NCBI RefSeq assembly: GCF_040649515.1
Contig: NZ_JBEZFP010000065.1
Span: 1 to 47,448 of the forward strand
DNA: 47,448 nucleotides
Source: Yinghuangia elevatio
GTDB taxonomy: Bacteria > Actinomycetota > Actinomycetes > Streptomycetales > Streptomycetaceae
Reading direction: 5' to 3'
The translations under genes and the position numbers were made by a program. The notes below the pieces were generated by a model. That model was not told where the DNA came from. It did not search any database and saw only the letters and a program-made list of their open reading frames with translations. Of this stretch, positions 22,292 through 30,132 are shown one piece after another; position 1 is the first letter of the stretch, and each line of letters begins with the position of its first letter.

Positions 22292-23290
22292 TTATCGGCC
22301 GCCGAGGCGGCCGACCTGCCACTGCCCTGAGCCTTTGACGTCCACGAACATCGCGTGGGCAGCCAGTACGTCCAGGACGGCCGCCATTCGCCCGGTGCGC
22401 CCGGCTCCGGGGACGGCCTTGCCCAAGTTCTCGACGATCGCCGTACGGGTCAGGGGCTCCCGGGACGTGACAAGTGTCCGGGCGACCTGGTGCAGCAGCG
22501 TGTCGCCCGGCGTCCCCAGCTCTGCCTGCCGCCACCTGTCCTCACCGCGGGTGTGCCGCGCGATGAGTGCGTCCATCCGTGGTGAGGCGTACTCCAGCAC
22601 CATCGGCCACACCGGTTTCCGCTGCGAGGGAACTCGCGGGCGCTTCCGTTGCCGCCAGTAGAGTCCCCCGGCCACCGCGGCGCCCACCGCCGCTGCGGTC
22701 GCCAGCCGCTTCCGACTGTTCAACCCCATCGCAAGGTGCACTGTGAGGTTCAGCAGGACGTCGGTCTGCCGCTCCAGGTCGGCCATGCGCCCCTCCGTCA
22801 CGCCCACGTCCCCCAGGGCAGCGCGCAGGGCGACCCAGTCACCGGCCGCGAGCCCGCTGTCGACCAGGTCCGCGTCGGTCCCGATGACGACTACCGGGGC
22901 GATCACCCCGGCCAGCAGCAGCATCGGCACATCGGAAGTGTCGCGTCCGGCGAGGATCTGGGCCTGCGGGGTCATCGGCAGGCCGGCGGTGTCCACGACG
23001 TACAGGACGGGTGCGTACTGGGATTCCCAAAGTTCCAGCGCCCGTCCCAAGTCGAACTGGCCGCCCTCGTGGTGCCGGTCGGCCAACACCCGGGGAACCT
23101 CTTCCCACACGTGAAGGGGGACCAGGCATCGCACCGTCCCTGCCTGCGCGCCGGCAACAAACGACGACGGGGCCGGCCGCCGGGTGGCCGCGATGATGTC
23201 CGTGGTCAGCACAGAGGTGTCCAGCAGAGCGCGGCGCAGCGGCCCGCGCTGGTACAGCGTGCGCCGTTTGGTCACCGCCAGCTCACTCAT
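22292..23290 (-). CDS. PIN-domain protein with central membrane anchor
   Basis: A 332-residue protein. Residues 20-150 form a PIN-like nuclease domain with acidic positions at ALLDTSVL (Asp24), HVWEEVPRVL, AGRDTSDVP and IGTDADLV, as in VapC-type RNases. A hydrophobic stretch near 200 (ATAAAVGAAVAGGLYW) is followed by basic residues, so it is probably a membrane anchor. The C-terminal 90 residues (DTLLHQVARTLVTSREPLTR) look like a winged-helix segment. No adjacent antitoxin is seen. ATG 23290 appears leaderless, with TACGAT six bases upstream. Confidence 0.65.
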   Translation of the reverse strand: MSELAVTKRRTLYQRGPLRRALLDTSVLTTDIIAATRRPAPSSFVAGAQAGTVRCLVPLHVWEEVPRVLADRHHEGGQFDLGRALELWESQYAPVLYVVDTAGLPMTPQAQILAGRDTSDVPMLLLAGVIAPVVVIGTDADLVDSGLAAGDWVALRAALGDVGVTEGRMADLERQTDVLLNLTVHLAMGLNSRKRLATAAAVGAAVAGGLYWRQRKRPRVPSQRKPVWPMVLEYASPRMDALIARHTRGEDRWRQAELGTPGDTLLHQVARTLVTSREPLTRTAIVENLGKAVPGAGRTGRMAAVLDVLAAHAMFVDVKGSGQWQVGRLGGR

Positions 23291-23296
23291 CCGCGC

Positions 23297-23302
23297 ATCG
23301 TA
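23297..23302 (-). promoter_or_regulatory. leaderless -10 element of the PIN gene
   Basis: On the minus strand TACGAT is followed by six bases and then ATG 23290, so transcription and translation probably start at the same base. Confidence 0.45.
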
Positions 23303-23473
23303 GTGCGGGAGTTGATCGGCCAGCGCGGGATTTCGGCGCTGTGCGCCGCCGGCGTCCGTTCGGGTGAACCGTCTTGCGCCGCCATGGACTTGGGACCGCC
23401 GCGGCCGGTACGACTACCGGGACCAACCAGGCCGTGGGGGTCTGGTCGGCGACCGGCAGGACGGGGCTCGGGG

Positions 23474-23875
23474 ATGTCGAGGACGCGTTTCGCGTATGGG
23501 TGCGCCATGGCGGCGGCCGCTGCACTGCTCGCGGGGGCCACTGCCGTGCCCGCGGCCGCAGCGCCGACCGAACGACCCGTGACGGGGGAGCAGTTCAGCG
23601 TGCGGCTGCACGAGGCGGTGCGTGCGCTTCCGCTCGCGCAGGAGAGCCGTGAGGGGTACGTCCGCACGAAGTTCCGGCACTGGGTCGACGCGGATCGGGA
23701 CGGGTGCGACGCGCGGCGCGAGGTCTTGATCGCCGAGGCTGTCGAGCCGGTGGAGGTCGGGGCGCGGTGCGCGCTGACCGGCGGCCGCTGGTGGTCTCGG
23801 TACGACAACCGTTTCCTCGACCAGGCGACTCAGCTGGATGTGGACCATTTCGTATCCGTAACCGCGACGGCCTGA
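23474..23875 (+). pseudogene. secreted HNH nuclease, truncated
   Basis: The 133-residue product has a signal peptide (MSRTRFAYGCAMAAAAALLA, cleavage after AAAAP-like residues) and the first half of a secreted HNH endonuclease family: REGYVRTKFRHWVDADRDGC, RREVLIAEA and LDVDHFV, where DH begins the metal site. The usual continuation of that motif (PLAEAW...) and the second half are missing; the frame ends in SVTATA. A recombination or deletion near 23850 has removed the catalytic end, so it is probably inactive. Confidence 0.65.
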
Positions 23876-23962
23876 ATCGACATTTCTGCAGTTCATGACG
23901 TCAGCGACATGGCGCCGACGAAAGGTCAACGCCTCGGCGTGACCCTGCGTAAGCTGCCCCTC

Positions 23963-24844
23963 ATGCCGACCGAGGACAGCCCCGACGACGCCTTCAAGCC
24001 TTGGCAGGAATGCTCCGATGTGTACGACTTCCTGGAGCAGATACGCCTGCGGCCCGGGATGTGGCTGCCAGGCGGCTCGCTTCAGCACCTGCAGTCCATT
24101 CTCACCGGCTATGGAGTGGCACTTGCCGTGCACTCTTGTACCGAACCCTTCGCGTTCTGGCCTGAGCAGGACTTCAGCACCTGGCTCCAGGAGCACTACG
24201 GAATATCCAGCTCCCTCACCTGGGTTGCTGAGATCGAGCGCCACACACCGGCCGACTCCACTCCGGTCGACGAGTTCTTCCGGCTCCTGAACGCTTTCAG
24301 GCGCGACACGGCCGAGGTGCCTGCCCCGCAGGACACGACGACTCGGCTTCCCGGCCTTGAGTACATGGCCAGCAGTTTCGTGACCCTCTTCTGGCGCCGC
24401 CACCTTCTCGCAACAGCCGTGCGCCAACTCGAAGACCGCGACTTCCGCGTCGTCCGCCTGGCGGCACACGGGTGGGCAACGGAAGAGGACATGCACAGAA
24501 CCATCGCGTCAACCCTGGGGTTCCCCGGCTACTACGGCCACAATCTGGACGCTCTCAACGACTGTCTCGGTGACGTGGCCTGTGGCGGCCCCTACGACGA
24601 CGCGGCCGAAGGCGCCGGACTCGTGTTGTCCTTCACCGACTACGACCGGTTCGCCGACGCGTGCCCCAGAGCAGCCCAGATTGTGCTGGACATCATCGCC
24701 GACCAGGCCCGCCGCGCTGCCGTGCTTCAGCGCCGCTTCTTCGCCCTGGTCCACAGCGACAATCCGAACATCCAGTTCGAACCTGTCGGGGCCATGCCCG
24801 TCATGTGGAACAGCAAGGAATGGCTCGACGCCAACCGCCGTTGA
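23963..24844 (+). CDS. barstar-domain protein with unknown N-terminal domain
   Basis: A 293-residue protein. The C-terminal third is a barstar (barnase inhibitor) domain: RVVRLAAHGWATEEDMHRTI, LGFPGYYGHNLDALNDCLGD, and an acidic helix after it. The N-terminal 150 residues (YDFLEQIRLRPGMWLPGGSL; YGISSSLTWVAEIERHTP) are not barstar and look like a second immunity-type module. A TAAGCT -10 seven bases before ATG 23963 supports that leaderless start; ATG 23909 is in frame. It likely protects against a secreted or contact-delivered RNase. The neighbouring broken HNH nuclease may be the relic of a toxin, although barstar normally pairs with barnase. Confidence 0.8.
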   Translation: MPTEDSPDDAFKPWQECSDVYDFLEQIRLRPGMWLPGGSLQHLQSILTGYGVALAVHSCTEPFAFWPEQDFSTWLQEHYGISSSLTWVAEIERHTPADSTPVDEFFRLLNAFRRDTAEVPAPQDTTTRLPGLEYMASSFVTLFWRRHLLATAVRQLEDRDFRVVRLAAHGWATEEDMHRTIASTLGFPGYYGHNLDALNDCLGDVACGGPYDDAAEGAGLVLSFTDYDRFADACPRAAQIVLDIIADQARRAAVLQRRFFALVHSDNPNIQFEPVGAMPVMWNSKEWLDANRR

Positions 24845-24964
24845 AGATGTCTCGCGCAACGGCCAGTGCCTGCCGACCGGGTGACGTACTCCGCACCGGG
24901 ATCAGTCCCTGTCTGCCGTGAGCTTGACGGAGGGCTGACCGGAGGGACATGCCGTCCCGATGCC

Positions 24965-25371
24965 TCAGTCAGCCTCGTAGCGGGCCAGGCGCCTGCGCAA
25001 GTCGAGGTTCTCACCGTGCGCAATTTCCAGGGCTTGGCGGAGCCTCGCCACTTCCTCACGGTGAGCCTGCTGCTGCCGCGTGAGGCGGGCGCTCAGTGCC
25101 CTCACCGCGGCGGAGGTCGAGGAGTCGTCCGGCGGACCTGCAGGTGCTGCCGGAACGGACCCGCCCTTGGCACGGCGCCGCTCGATCTGCGTCCGAAGTT
25201 CCGGGCTCCGGTAGAGAAAGTCGGTGCTTACCCCGGCCTGGCGGGCCACGGCGGTGAAGCTGATGACTTTCCCTGCCTTGACCAGTTCGGCGAGGGCGGT
25301 GCGCGCTGCTTCTCGGCTTCCTGGGTCCGGGCGCGGGTGGCCTTGCGGAGGTGTTCGGGCAGCGGTGTCAT
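24965..25371 (-). pseudogene. DUF6262 / Tn554 TnpC-like protein, frameshifted
   Basis: ATG 25371 overlaps the recombinase stop by ATGA and opens with MTPLPEHLRKATRARTQEAE. The matching continuation (ALAELVKAGKVISFTAVARQ and then AGVSTDFLYRSPELRTQIER with a coiled C-terminus) is one frame over. Losing one base near 25301-25311 explains the break. In Tn554-like elements a small TnpC-type protein accompanies two tyrosine recombinases. It is a pseudogene or a sequencing error. Confidence 0.7.
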
Positions 25372-27107
25372 GCGGTCGGCTCCTGTGTCGAGGTGGTGGC
25401 CGGCGGTTCGGGGCGGTCGGCAGCGCCTGCCCCGCGGACCGCCCGGAGTTGTCCTTCCTCGTAGACGCTGACCTGGTCCAGGGCGACGAGGACCTTGATC
25501 AGTGCGCGGGTCTCGGCGAGGCGGCCGGCGAGCCAGATGTTGTCCTCGCCCATCGGTTCCCCGTGTCGAGCGGTGAACTGGGTCTGTCGGCGCGCGATCA
25601 GCGCTTCGGACTGCTGGAGCTGGTGTTGGAGTTCGTCTCGGTGGCCGGCGTCGGTGACGAACTTGTCGCAGGTCAGGCAGGCGTTGCCCTTGGAGCAGAC
25701 TTGTCTGGGCGGGAGCATGCACCAGCCGTTGGGCAGCACGCGGTCGGCTCGCTGGTCCAGGTGGAGGAGGTCGTAGAGGTCGCTGGGGTTCACCTCGGCG
25801 GTCCTGCCGTCGGCCGTCACCTTCTTGTAGCGGAGAAACTCGCGCTCGGCCGTGACGGCCAGGGTCTTGGCGTAGTGCATGGTCATGGTCGGGGTGAGGT
25901 GTCCCAGGTAGCGCATGACGACGTGGATCGGGACACCGGCGTTGATCAGGTCGGTGGCCCGTGTGTGCCGGAAGGTGTGGGTCTTGGACACCTTGACGGG
26001 GCGGCCGACGCTGTCGGTGATCGCCAGCTTCTCGGTCAGCGCTCGAAGCCGGCTGTGGAAGGTCGCCGAGGCGTAGGGCCGTTTGCCGAGCCGGTTGTTC
26101 TTGGTCTGCAGGAAGAGATACGGCGGGTCCGCTCCCTGTGGGGCGCCCTGCGCGGTGACGAACTCGCGGGCCCATTCCTGCTGAACACGGATGATGTCGA
26201 CGATCAATTGGTCGACCGGGATCGTCGGCGGATCACCGCCGGTGATCTTCGTCTGCTGATAGGCGAGCCTGGCCACGAAGCCGTTCGGCTCCTTGTCCTG
26301 CCGATTCCTCGTGGCCAGCAGTTGGCAGAGAAGCGGTTCGAAGTCCATCATCAGGACCTCGTTCATGCGTCGGCCGGTCCGGATGAGCAGCATCAGCGCA
26401 TGGAAAGCCTGCCGGTCGTCGAGGCCGCCCTGGTCCTTGGGAGCCGCGAGTGCCCCCGAGCCCGACGCGATCTTGCCGATCACGTCGTCCTCCAGGGCCA
26501 TGTCGTCCGGGAGCTGGTTGATAAGCCGCGGCTTGTCCTCCAACCGAAAGAGCACCGTGTCCTCCAGGCCGAGTCCGGCCCAGCGCCGGTCACCGAGAAC
26601 TGAGGCGGCCTCGGCACGGTTGTCGTACATCCACCGGTAGAACGCCTCGATGGTCACCAGCGGGCCCCGTCGGCTGTTCTTCGCCAGTCTCCCGCCCTTG
26701 TTCGGGCCGGTCATCGCGGTGTGGCTGTTGCGCGATGCCACGAACCCGAGCAGCCAGGGCCGAAGCTTCTCCGGCGAGTCGACGAGTCGGGGGCCTGCGC
26801 ATCCAGCCTGGTCGATGTACCACTGGAACCACTCCAGGTGGTCCAGCCTGCTCTTCACCGACGACCACACGTACCGCTCGGTCGACAACTGGACGGACAG
26901 CCACCACTTTGCGGCCTCCCGGAACCAATCGGTCGTGAGCTGGCTGAAGTTGGCCACCGTACGGCCTTGGGGTTCGTGCTCGCGTTGTGGGATGCGCCGG
27001 TCCAGCGCGGGGTTCCAGACGTTCAACCGCCACCACTCCCCGTCGTGGTAGGCGTGGGCAAGACGGTCTTGAACGTGCTTCAGGCGGCTCACCCTCGTCC
27101 ACGGCAC
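25368..27107 (-). CDS. tyrosine recombinase, Tn554 TnpB-like
   Basis: About 579 residues. Catalytic signatures are present: Arg near 243 (LIRTGRRMNEVL), HxxR near 377-380 (KTHTFRHTRATDL), LGHLTPTM, and the nucleophilic Tyr in MHYAKTL. After the catalytic domain there is a CSKGNACLTCDKF zinc-finger-like motif and a helical tail, the arrangement of Tn554 TnpB-type transposases. GTG 27107 is preferred, but starts up to 27239 are possible and the N-terminus may be truncated. A TnpA-type partner is missing, so the element is incomplete. Confidence 0.8.
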   Translation of the reverse strand: MPWTRVSRLKHVQDRLAHAYHDGEWWRLNVWNPALDRRIPQREHEPQGRTVANFSQLTTDWFREAAKWWLSVQLSTERYVWSSVKSRLDHLEWFQWYIDQAGCAGPRLVDSPEKLRPWLLGFVASRNSHTAMTGPNKGGRLAKNSRRGPLVTIEAFYRWMYDNRAEAASVLGDRRWAGLGLEDTVLFRLEDKPRLINQLPDDMALEDDVIGKIASGSGALAAPKDQGGLDDRQAFHALMLLIRTGRRMNEVLMMDFEPLLCQLLATRNRQDKEPNGFVARLAYQQTKITGGDPPTIPVDQLIVDIIRVQQEWAREFVTAQGAPQGADPPYLFLQTKNNRLGKRPYASATFHSRLRALTEKLAITDSVGRPVKVSKTHTFRHTRATDLINAGVPIHVVMRYLGHLTPTMTMHYAKTLAVTAEREFLRYKKVTADGRTAEVNPSDLYDLLHLDQRADRVLPNGWCMLPPRQVCSKGNACLTCDKFVTDAGHRDELQHQLQQSEALIARRQTQFTARHGEPMGEDNIWLAGRLAETRALIKVLVALDQVSVYEEGQLRAVRGAGAADRPEPPATTSTQEPTA

Positions 27108-27150
27108 CGAATGGCTCCTCGGCCCACCGACGGCGCCGGGCACCGAACCG

Positions 27151-27606
27151 GTGGACCTCGACCGGCGGGTGCCCCGAGCGCGGGCACTGACCCTGCGCCT
27201 GCTGGCCGCCTGGTCCGCAGGCGACACCGACGGGTTCACCGCGCTCTACCGGGCCGCGACCGCCACCGCCGAGGGATCCGCGGACCTGGGCGACCTGTTC
27301 GCCTTCCTCCTGGAGTGGGTCGAGCAGAAGTCCCGGAAGGTCGGCAACCCCCGCGCCTTCCTGACCCTCCTGTGCGCAGCCATCACCGCCCACCGACACC
27401 GCACAGCCGACCTCCCCGGGGCGCGCCAGCCGGAGGTGACCCGCACACGTTCGCAGGCGGAGGACCGACCGTCAGCGTTGATGTGTGGCCCAAGTCCCGT
27501 ACGTGTGCGTGCCAGCTCCTGGTGCAGTGTCATCTCAACGTCCGAGCTTCGGCTCCAGCCGTTCGGGGTGGGCCAGGAAGTGCGTCAAGCCCAGGAGCGC
27601 GAGTGA
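27151..27606 (+). CDS. hypothetical helical protein, 3-prime end possibly altered
   Basis: GTG 27151 begins VDLDRRVPRARALTLRLLAA, continuing into helical sequence (TDGFTALYRAATATAEGSAD; LLEWVEQKSRKVGNPRAFLT) through about residue 95. The rest (RPSALMCGPSPVRVRASSW) looks non-native and overlaps the end of the convergent gene at 27535. The natural C-terminus may have been lost. No family recognised. Confidence 0.45.
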   Translation: MDLDRRVPRARALTLRLLAAWSAGDTDGFTALYRAATATAEGSADLGDLFAFLLEWVEQKSRKVGNPRAFLTLLCAAITAHRHRTADLPGARQPEVTRTRSQAEDRPSALMCGPSPVRVRASSWCSVISTSELRLQPFGVGQEVRQAQERE

Positions 27607-28980
27607 CGCGAGGCCGGTCGGAAGCTCGCCCCGGTGGGCGAGAAAGATCGCGCGCTCGTCTTTGGCCAGGTCGCTGAAGGAGTGCGCGCTGTTTCGGTCG
27701 ATGCGAAGGTAGTTGGGGACGACGACGTCCCAGGGCTGGGTGGGTTGTCTGGCCTCAGGTACGCCGTCCAGGCCCGCGGGGGTCCACAGCGGCCCGGTGT
27801 CGTAGAAGCCGTCCTTGACTTGGTCGAGGGCGTCGACGCCGACGCGGCAGGCAGGGACGAGGACCGCCGCCACGTCCGCTGGAAGCTTGGCGGCGATCTC
27901 GTCGAGGTACTTCCGGGCCTGGGAAGGAGTGGTGAAGTCCCGGAACTTGGGCCATTGAAGGCCTTCGAGGGTGTCCAGAGCGTCATACGCGGCGCGGAGC
28001 CGGGCGGTGTGGTCGCGGCCGGCGTGGCGCAGGACTTCGGCGACGTCGCGGAAGAGGCGTTCCAGGCTCATCAGGAACTGCGTCTGCCGGTCCGGCGAGT
28101 AAGTGCGGGTCCCTGGTTCGGGGAAACGCGCCGGATCAGTGGCCACGGCGAGCAGCCGATTGACCGCGTCGACCCACCAAGTGAGGAACGCTGCGTACTG
28201 CGCGGCGGAGTGGGCGGGCGCGGTCGCGGGCGAAGACTCGCAGAAGCGACTGTTCTGGGGACTCACATTGTCGAGGAGTCGGTTGCTAGGCCATCGGGCG
28301 CCGTACACGGAGGTGTTGAACGGCCAGATCAGCAGGGCACCAGCCCGGGGCGCCATGGTGGCCTGGACCCACGGGGCGCTGATCAGCAGGGCGGGTGCCA
28401 GGAAACCGGGGCCGAAGATTCCGCCCCAGGTCAGCGCCTGCGCAGCTGGGAACCCGTTTCCGCTGAGGGCGTTGTGTAGACCGCTCACCGTGCGGGCGGT
28501 GGCCAGTAGGCGCACCAGGGTGTAACGGATAGCAAGTTCGGGGTGGTGCCATACGACGTGCAGGGTGCGCGGCATGTCCGGATGTTCGTCGAAGAAGCGC
28601 CTAATCTCACTGGGCAGCTTCTCAGTGGTGGCGGTCATGATGCCCAGGTTGAACGCCGCGACCCAGTCGGCTTGATCGCCGGACGCGGTGAGCCTGTCCC
28701 GTTGGGCATTGCGCGCGGCCCCGACGTTGGGGTCGTCGGCGGGCAGGACTTTGACCCAATGCTGCGCCAGATCATCGAGGTCGCTGTCGGAGAGGGTTTG
28801 CATGGTCAGCAAAGCTGGGTGGTCGCCGTTGATGCGTCCGGCGCAGCCCATCGACCACCGAGTAGCCGTGCCTTCGACAAGTTTGAGGCCGGCGCGACGC
28901 ACCATGTCGCGGAACCCAGGTTGGAGCCCAGAGTCGGGTGCCGGGAGTGTGACCCATGGGGAGGTCCTGGGAGTAGGCAT
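27535..28980 (-). CDS. large hypothetical protein beside AbiE
   Basis: A 481-residue soluble protein starting at ATG 28980. It is rich in aromatic residues and helices (FFDEHPDMPRTLHVVWHHPE; SGLHNALSGNGFP; QYAAFLTWWVDAVNRLLAVA; SLERLFRDVAEVLRHAG). No membrane span, nuclease motif or nucleotide-binding loop is visible. It is separated from AbiEii by 180 bases that contain a 28-bp palindrome, so it is probably a separate transcription unit. Given its place in a defence cluster, an immunity or abortive-infection role is possible but unsupported. Confidence 0.65.
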   Translation of the reverse strand: MPTPRTSPWVTLPAPDSGLQPGFRDMVRRAGLKLVEGTATRWSMGCAGRINGDHPALLTMQTLSDSDLDDLAQHWVKVLPADDPNVGAARNAQRDRLTASGDQADWVAAFNLGIMTATTEKLPSEIRRFFDEHPDMPRTLHVVWHHPELAIRYTLVRLLATARTVSGLHNALSGNGFPAAQALTWGGIFGPGFLAPALLISAPWVQATMAPRAGALLIWPFNTSVYGARWPSNRLLDNVSPQNSRFCESSPATAPAHSAAQYAAFLTWWVDAVNRLLAVATDPARFPEPGTRTYSPDRQTQFLMSLERLFRDVAEVLRHAGRDHTARLRAAYDALDTLEGLQWPKFRDFTTPSQARKYLDEIAAKLPADVAAVLVPACRVGVDALDQVKDGFYDTGPLWTPAGLDGVPEARQPTQPWDVVVPNYLRIDRNSAHSFSDLAKDERAIFLAHRGELPTGLASLALLGLTHFLAHPERLEPKLGR

Positions 28981-29019
28981 GAGACCTGCTCTCGTGGAAG
29001 GCGCGCCTCGGCGCGCGAT

Positions 29020-29047
29020 GACTGCTACGCGGCGCCGCGTAGCAGTC
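29020..29047. terminator. 28-bp perfect palindrome
   Basis: GACTGCTACGCGGC and its exact complement meet without a spacer. It lies 114 bases beyond the AbiEii stop and 40 before the next leftward gene, where a terminator would be expected; as DNA it could form a cruciform. Confidence 0.5.
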
Positions 29048-29160
29048 GTGCCGGTGATGACGCGGGCGGCGAGGCGTATTGGTAGGTGGTAGTGCGCCTG
29101 TCGACAACCCGTCGCTGCTCTCCCTGTTACGCGGCCGAAGCGGCCAGAAGTTGATGAGGC

Positions 29161-30114
29161 TTACGCACGGCCTTCGGTTCGCCATTCCTGCTGGTCGGGG
29201 TGCCAGGTGCCCACGAAAGAGGTACCGAGCAGGGGCGTCAGAAACGCGTCGACCTGTGTGAAGGCTGCGTCCCAGGTTCCGCATCCGTGGAGGCCGGCGA
29301 CGTCGGTGGCGGCTTTGGCGTAGCCGCTGCGCCAACTCTCGTGTGGCATCTCGAACTTCTGGGGCAGACGCAGCTCCGCGCGTCCGAGGCTGCGGCGGTG
29401 TGCGGCTTCGGTGTGGAGTGCGTGGTGCGCGGCCGCGGCGTCGATCGTCTCGCGCTGGGTCATCAGGATGATGTCGGCGAGGTCGCGGAAGCGGCTGGAG
29501 GGGGCGTCGCGGCGCCACTCATACATGGCGCAGACCTTGTCGGCGATGTGGTCGACCACCGGGTAGAGCCTGACCTTGGGCCAGTCGGTCGGCCAGGGCA
29601 CGCCGGGCCGGGGGTGAAGCGAGACGACCTGCGGAGGGGCGGTGATATTGCGGCGGACGACCAGGTCGACGGACACACTGGCTCGCCTATTGATTCCGAC
29701 GTGCACGTCGAAGCCCTGCCGGACGCCGCCGTCCTGTACGCCATGGGTGCTGCTACTGCTGGGGACGAAGGAGAGATGGTCCCCCAGGTCGGTGGCCGCT
29801 GCCGCACGAAGCGCGGCAAGCGCGGCGTCGAGATCGTCGTCCAGGTGTTGAAAGTCGATGTCCGAGCTCAGTCGCGCGCCGGAGGGGTAGCGGACCAGAA
29901 GTGCCTGGCCGCCTTTGAGAAGCCAGCGGTCGGGGTCGGCGCTGAAAACTCGGGCAGTGAGCCGCTGGAAGTAGAAGCCGCGCATCACCGCATTAACGGT
30001 TCCGCCGTCCTGGCGTACGCAGTCCTTCGCGTAGGCCTTGAGGGCGGATTCGAACGCGAGGGGCGTTGCGTAGGACTTGGTGATCGCGGCCTCCGAGGCG
30101 GCGCAGGAACACAT
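29161..30114 (-). CDS. abiEii: AbiEii-type nucleotidyltransferase toxin
   Basis: A 317-residue protein with the nucleotidyltransferase core of type IV toxins: WLLKGGQALLVR (Gly-Gly at 68-69), SSDIDF (acidic pair at 85-87), and later FDVHVGINRR with LYPVVDHIADKVCAMYEW and FRDLADIILM. These enzymes add nucleotides to RNA or tRNA and halt growth, giving abortive infection. The gene begins 19 bases after the AbiEi-like gene, the expected order. No ribosome site is seen at ATG 30114. The length is normal. Confidence 0.85.
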   Translation of the reverse strand: MCSCAASEAAITKSYATPLAFESALKAYAKDCVRQDGGTVNAVMRGFYFQRLTARVFSADPDRWLLKGGQALLVRYPSGARLSSDIDFQHLDDDLDAALAALRAAAATDLGDHLSFVPSSSSTHGVQDGGVRQGFDVHVGINRRASVSVDLVVRRNITAPPQVVSLHPRPGVPWPTDWPKVRLYPVVDHIADKVCAMYEWRRDAPSSRFRDLADIILMTQRETIDAAAAHHALHTEAAHRRSLGRAELRLPQKFEMPHESWRSGYAKAATDVAGLHGCGTWDAAFTQVDAFLTPLLGTSFVGTWHPDQQEWRTEGRA

Positions 30115-30132
30115 GCGCGGACGTGGGAAATT

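Noticed and set aside
22649..23455. Rightward open frame antisense to the PIN gene
   Set aside because: The residues look random while the minus strand has a clear PIN domain; only the 3-prime part from 23474 is kept.
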